Notes under the pieces: generated by a model
What the model was told of the DNA's origin: nothing
Databases searched by the model: none
Seen by the model: only the letters and a program-made list of their open reading frames with translations
Program-made: the position numbers and the translations under genes
From: Larix kaempferi
Lineage: Eukaryota > Streptophyta > Pinopsida > Pinales > Pinaceae
DNA: 64,000 nucleotides
Assembly (NCBI GenBank): GCA_027924585.1
Contig: BSBM01001719.1
Span: 10,288,001-10,352,000, forward strand
Reading direction: 5' to 3'
Part shown: positions 60,452-64,000 of the stretch, piece after piece
Position numbering within the stretch: position 1 is the stretch's first letter
How the letters are laid out: each line of letters opens with the position of its first letter

Positions 60452-61996
60452 GGATGCAACTTTGTTGGCTCGCTATCTGTCTCACTACTTGATTGGGGCT
60501 GACCCGGGTTCTGCGAGGTTCTTCTATCTTTAGTCCGACAAAATCCCCCTCACTGGCCCTTTCGGCATCAACCTGCGAGCAGGCTGAAGTCTCACCCAAA
60601 GCGAGTATGGGTGGTTACAGAATCAGGTTTCTGTAACCTGGTGACGTGCAGTTATGTTATGTGGGGTGAAGATTCGCAACTCACTTAACATCTACTTCAC
60701 GATCACTCCTTAACATGTATCAGTGCAACTGCGTTTGTTGACAACCTACAGGCTCCGCTGAATTGTTGTTATTGCGCATTCACATATGACTGTGCATTTA
60801 CCATAGTATAATAGTGCGAATAATTGACTGTACACACTTCACAGTTCTAACTATACAGACTTCATTGAATTACTATTATTTCTTCAACTACGTAACTACT
60901 ATTCTAACTAGACAGCTACGCATTTAGCATATTCAACACAAATTCACATTGTTCATGCATGCATGTTCTTACACCGAACATATCATTTCCATTCCTATTC
61001 TTTCACACTTACATATTCAGTATATGTGCCCAACACTTAACATATTATTCTCATCATCCATACAAGTGAAAATACATATAAAAGCATGAACACACATAAA
61101 CATGAAATAACTCAAACACAATCACACAACACAGATATTTACATGGTTCACCTCCTAGATGGGAGGTACGTCCATGGGAACTATTGTTTATTTCTTGGAA
61201 GGATTAACAGTTCGAGTCTACGCACTCAGCTGTAGACTCTTCTCTACAATAGACCTCTGCACACACAACTGCAAAGTCTTTTTTGTCTCAGAGATTTCTT
61301 ACCACATATCTTACAATTAGTTCTTCAATGTCTATTCTTTCCTAACAAGATCTAACCCTTCCCTATGCAAAATTGTCCCTTTTATAGATTTTTCTCGAAA
61401 GTCACATCTTTACAATAACTATGGGCCGAAACACCATAGTACCCTTAAACCAAAAATGACACGGTTCTCCTATTGACCATGCTTTGAATTTACTTCCCTA
61501 GAGCCTTGTTGTCCTTTGTGCTACTTCTTCAGGCTCTGAAACATCTTTAACAGTTGCAGTCTGACCGCACGGCTCTGACACTGACATGGTGCGTCCTTTG
61601 CATCACTCTGCATCTTTACTTTTGCTCCTATAACTTGAAATTCCTCCACTTCATCCTTAACTGCTCCAACTACTTTGTTGATCCTTCGTACTTCATAATT
61701 ACTAAGGGGACATATCCCTATCTATCACTTTGCCGCGCTCCAGTCTCTGCTCTTTAGAATTAAGGAGTAGTTTCTTCCAAAAATGGAAGATGTTAGGCCT
61801 CACCTAACTTGTACTTCTTCCATCAAAATTGTCCTTTCTCTTGGACTGCGTCATCAAAACTGTCCTAGTTGGGTTGCACCCAACAGGCCCCTAACACTCA
61901 CATGTGGCTCGTCTCTGAGCCACTCTGACTAGGATGTTCCATCTGTGCACCTTCTGAGATGTTTGATTTCGCAGTGAAGTCTTGAAAAGTTACTAT
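60452..61996 (-). other. LTR-like region upstream of the unknown ORF
   Basis: No gene seen. On the minus strand it has a possible LTR start TGTTAGGGGCC at 61893, a TATA box CTATAAAAGGG at about 61388-61378, and a pyrimidine-rich leader. A perfect 10-bp inverted repeat (GGTTACAGAA at 60613, TTCTGTAACC at 60629) lies nearer the ORF. I could not find a matching second LTR or a clear primer site, so this is only suggestive. Confidence 0.3.
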
Positions 61997-63053
61997 TGTT
62001 CAGGATTTCTACCTTATAGCGAGGAGAGGGACACTACCAACTTCTGGGGTGACAGGTAAATACATTGATCATATCACATAGGTTTCTACAAGAGGAAAGA
62101 GATAAATATTCTTGAAGGCATACCTTATTAACGACGTTCAATCCTAGCTTTCGCTCACTCCTTGGATCGATCCTTCACTTGATCTTTCGTTTGATGAACC
62201 CACAATACAAAAGATACCTTCCTCAGCCTATCTTGACTGATATAACAATGATGAAATTGAAATGCAATTTAGACATCAAATACAATCAAGCATTTAATCC
62301 AAACAAACATGCAATCCATTAGACATTTGGTTGGGACAGGAAGGGTATTTCAACCTTTATTGTCAAAAGCAAGTAATCAGTACAATTATACTTGATCATT
62401 CAGAGTGCTTGTGTAACCGGATTCTGGGCTCCTGTTCTTCACACTAACTTTGGAATTCCTCCAGCATAACAACCCTTAATGCATAGTTTCTCTTCCTCTC
62501 TCTCATCTATCCCCCTTGTATTTATGGGACAAGGTAGGCAGTTTGGATCGAGAGGTAGTTTGATTGGGAGGTTGGGGAAGTTGTAAACCAACTTCAATTA
62601 ATCCCAATTCGCCAAATTAATATATTTTTGATTACATTTTAAGATGTACGCAAGTTTCCTCAAGTGGAGTAGCGCACAATATGCAACTTTCATGCTTTAC
62701 AACCAGCGTTTGCAAGGTTTCTTGAGGTGTACGCTAGTCTGTAAGAGGCAAAGTAGAGTATACTAGAAGGTGTACGCTAGTCTGTAAGAGTCAAAGTAGA
62801 GTATACTAGAAGGTGTATGCTAGTCTGTAAGAGGCAAAGTAGAGTATACTAGAAGGCGTATGCTACTCTTATGCCTGTAGGGTAGCGTTCATGTCAAAAT
62901 GTAGGTAAAATCAGTGTTTTGTCAGCTACAGAGGAGTAATCTAGGTCCACACATCACATAGGCCAATCTTGCTCTTCAATCCAAGTTGTCCTTTTGTGTG
63001 ATCGAAAACTAAATGTGATCACGAACGGAGAAGTGCAAATTTGACATATAACA
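61997..63053 (-). repeat. G3 3' LTR (about 1057 bp)
   Basis: Minus-strand start TGTTATATGTC at 63053, right after the polypurine tract; end near TGTTCAGGA on the plus strand at 61997, weakly aligned with the end of the G1 LTR. A minus-strand CATAAATACA box lies near 62527-62519. Confidence 0.6.
62725..62855. repeat. 43-bp tandem repeat, three copies, in the G3 LTR
   Basis: Units start GGTGTACGCTAGTCTGTAAG and end GTATACTAGAA; copies differ by one or two bases. They lie in U3, in the same part of the LTR where the G1 LTR has a single CTGTACGCTAGC word. Confidence 0.9.
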
Positions 63054-64000
63054 GATGCCCCCTAATGTGTGAGGTTAGAGGGAAGCAATGGCCAAAATAC
63101 ATTATAGTTCTAAGTCAGAGGAGGAGCAAGAAACCGTAGAACCAAGTCACAAAAGTACCTGAAATAACGATCAAGGTCAGCGAGCAATTACAATCTTGAC
63201 ATCATATAGATGTGTAGCATGATACAACATGATCTCCGATTCATAACTAGGAGATGTATATATAGCATGGCCATTGAAATACAAGCATGTATCCATGTCA
63301 AAATGAGAGATCATAGCCATAACAACAAACTGGATCTATATCTCATGGAGAGCCAAAATGAGTGAGGCTCAATCTTGCACAGCTTGGGTGATAACACAAT
63401 GAGGTAATGCTATCAACATCCCAAGGTATTCATTCAAAACAACCCATGGTACAAACCCTAACCATGTGAATAAATGAGCTGAAGTCGAACACGGATGGTA
63501 TCATTTGATTACCGGTCATTGATGTATACCATTAACAAATGCGAGGGCTTCCACCAATAATGATAATGGGGCCTAAGGTACCTAGTACGATCCAACAAGT
63601 GTGAATAAGTGTACTTGAAGTCGAACACTGGAGCAACCCACCGAATAAGAGACATTGATGTATTCTCATTATCCAACGACGAGAGAAATTGCCACTGAAG
63701 ACTGCAATCCCCAAGGTACTAACCAAAACTCTAAACTTCGTTCCCAAAGCAAAATGAGTTGATGTCGATGGGAAGAAATCTACTGGAAGGGAGGCCTTAA
63801 TGTATCCTCCATCATCCAACACAAGGAACACTCACAGGTATGAGCTGATGTGGAGTAGGACGAGTAATAAGATGAAACAAACTGACACCAGGATGGCCGA
63901 CACATGAAGTCAAGGTAAACTATAGAATGGCCGACACATGAAGTCAAGGTAAACTGTAGAATGGCCGACACAGGGTGTATCCTTGAATAATGAGCACGAC
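63054..64000 (-). mobile_element. G3: 3' end of a third Tat-like element, continues beyond window
   Basis: Minus-strand polypurine tract ATTAGGGGGCATC at 63066-63054, identical to G1. Then non-coding DNA with units spaced about 137 bases, marked by GAAGTCGAAC (63481, 63618) and GATGTCGATG (63751), the inverted form of the G1 repeat. A TTAATGGTATACATCAATGACC block lies near 63535-63514. No ORF is supported. Confidence 0.7.
63893..63971. repeat. 34-bp tandem repeat, 2.3 copies
   Basis: ATGGCCGACACATGAAGTCA starts units at 63893 and 63927, with a partial third at 63961, almost identical. Confidence 0.9.

Noticed and set aside
61791-61893. 103-bp unit with TGTTAGG/CCTAACA ends as a mini-transposon
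   Set aside because: No target duplication, and the right edge fits better as the start of an LTR-like region. The inverted ends could be chance.

Overview
The window looks like nuclear DNA of a seed plant with a large, repeat-rich genome. A gymnosperm is my guess from the style of the Ty1/copia and Ty3/gypsy proteins, at low confidence. There is one intact host gene, a single-exon F-box/kelch-like gene on the minus strand at 15803-16927. Almost everything else recognisable is LTR retrotransposon, much of it nested.

Layout. 1-7652: 3' part of a decayed Tat-like Ty3/gypsy element (G1): RT, RNase H, integrase, a second RNase H downstream of integrase, a long antisense ORF, repeat-bearing 3' non-coding DNA, polypurine tract and 3' LTR. 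7653-15802: old decayed DNA with a coiled-coil/zinc-knuckle gag relic (8392-9540) and a zinc-knuckle fragment (11394-11520). 15803-17002: F-box gene. 17050-19450: AT-rich low-complexity DNA with a 61-bp-arm inverted repeat. 19500 to about 57900: one 5'-truncated second Tat-like element (G2), split by four later insertions with target duplications: copia A (23597-31690, GGACC), copia B (32246-39779, AATAA), copia C (41959-49027, minus, TAGCC) and a chromodomain-type gypsy D (49722-57457, minus, CTATA). 57900-61996: a long decayed minus-strand ORF of unknown family with an LTR-like promoter upstream. 61997-64000: 3' LTR and 3' internal DNA of a third Tat-like element (G3), minus strand, running off the window.

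LTR divergence counted by eye orders the insertions: C oldest (about 5%), D (about 1.5%), A (4 of 491), B youngest (3 of 608). G2 must predate all four. Every polyprotein carries at least one disabling change. Copia A and gypsy D each have one in-frame stop, and copia B has one 1-base frameshift plus an unusual integrase residue.

The least ordinary system is in G1 and G2: a separate archaeal-type RNase H ORF after integrase, facing a convergent antisense ORF of roughly 410 codons that appears to keep a GT-AG intron at the same place in both copies. Copia A sits inside that predicted intron. Other notable structures are U3 repeats shared by all three copia families, a CACGTG cluster and a tRNA/SINE-like A/B-box pair inside the gypsy D LTR, and large arrays of unrelated tandem repeats at the same position (between RNase H and polypurine tract) in all three copias.
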